A DNA stretch of 64,000 nt. Origin: Alicyclobacillus tolerans (GTDB lineage: Bacteria; Bacillota; Bacilli; Alicyclobacillales; Alicyclobacillaceae). How positions within the stretch are numbered: position 1 is the first letter of the stretch; each line of letters starts with the position of its first letter. The position numbers and the translations under genes were made by a program. Below, piece by piece: positions 63,847-64,000 of the stretch. The notes under the pieces were generated by a model. That model was not told the DNA's origin. It did no database searches and saw only the letters and a list, made by a program, of their open reading frames with translations. The stretch lies in contig NZ_JXBW01000014.1 in NCBI RefSeq assembly GCF_001447355.1, positions 1-64,000 on the forward strand, given 5' to 3'.

Positions 63847-64000
63847 ATCGTCTGGGGCGTTTTGAACATCATTGGTACGATTGCCTTCGCGGTCAGCGGC
63901 TCGCTGGTAGCGATTGAGGAGCAGTTTGATCTATTAGGTGTATTTATCTTGGGATTCGTCACTGCGTTCGGTGGCGGCATGATTCGCAATTTAATAGTTG
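63847..64000 (+). CDS. Second TRIC-type / UPF0126 (YvgT-like) channel protein, partial at the window end
   Basis: The frame from 63847 reads VWGVLNIIGTIAFAVSGS, with EEQFDLLGVFILGFVTAFGG and a final MIRNLIV, matching the UPF0126 N-terminal repeat with its GGGMIRN motif. The first codon of the family-matching region is ATC, not ATG, yet AGGAGGTGA (63831-63839) lies at the correct distance, and family members align with their start Met exactly there. The only in-frame alternative nearby is TTG 63862, which lacks a ribosome site and would trim the first helix. The gene runs past the window end. Confidence 0.75.
   Translation, partial: MVWGVLNIIGTIAFAVSGSLVAIEEQFDLLGVFILGFVTAFGGGMIRNLIV

Overview
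The window looks like chromosomal DNA of an endospore-forming Gram-positive rod of the class Bacilli. An Alicyclobacillus-type genome of moderate GC content is the best fit, but that name is an inference from gene content and codon use, not a proven assignment. The evidence is Bacillus-type gene order (ftsE-ftsX, a minJ-like gene, uvrB-uvrA, hprK, and the yvcI-rapZ-yvcK-whiA-crh cluster), many spore genes (gerA/gerB, rsfA, cotS-like, prkA-yhbH-spoVR), frequent GTG/TTG starts behind strong AGGAGG-type ribosome sites, and Bacillus-type LexA and CcpA operators.

Layout. 1-2340: the end of an rRNA operon (5S rRNA and terminator), then a lone peptide-binding protein. 2549-8381: an enolase-superfamily gene (MenC/N-acylamino acid racemase type), ftsEX, a PDZ membrane protein resembling MinJ, and a MotA/MotB stator pair. 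8442-14479: an SOS-controlled uvrB-uvrA pair followed by hprK. 14512-16212: argS on the opposite strand, sharing a symmetrical divergent promoter region with a TPR protein. 18445-22330: nudix-rapZ-yvcK-whiA-crh, then an unknown membrane protein and a DUF402 protein. 23642-31711: a small DUF3918-like gene, mutY, a Bax-inhibitor-like membrane protein, leuS, a GntR regulator, a small Rossmann-like orphan behind a perfect cre site, and a DUF5325/AI-2E/DUF402 operon. 31715-38839: rsfA (minus), mrfA-mrfB, DUF1054, a YunD-like phosphoesterase and nth, forming a DNA-repair-rich run. 38868-44946: YpmS-like protein, a gerA-gerB germination receptor with a tiny third membrane ORF, rnhA, queG and ogt. 44902-48290 (minus): a CotS-like kinase, an isocitrate/isopropylmalate-type dehydrogenase and an IclR regulator. 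48447-49985: an amidase-domain protein and trmL. 50113-54884 (minus): the pyruvate dehydrogenase operon pdhA-pdhB-pdhC-pdhD. 55086-64000: an esterase, a small hydrophilic ORF, a TRIC/UPF0126 channel gene behind a structured leader, prkA-yhbH-spoVR, niaR (minus), a lipoprotein, a DCC-family thiol protein, and the start of a second TRIC/UPF0126 gene that runs off the window.

How the genes fit together. HprK and the Crh-like protein form the input side of carbon catabolite control, and cre-like sites occur at 29185 and, more weakly, upstream of the pdh operon. RapZ, YvcK and WhiA are the usual cell-envelope and carbon-flux partners in that cluster. UvrAB, MrfAB, MutY, Nth and Ogt make the window rich in DNA repair. 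Sporulation and germination genes are scattered singly or in short operons. No mobile elements, CRISPR arrays, prophage or tRNA genes were seen. The most notable signals are a Crh-like protein with Phe at the position of HPr His15, an apparent AUC start codon in the last gene, a germination operon without a C subunit but with a two-helix mini-ORF, a cre-controlled orphan gene, and an unassigned structured leader before the first TRIC-like gene. No complete novel multi-gene system is evident.
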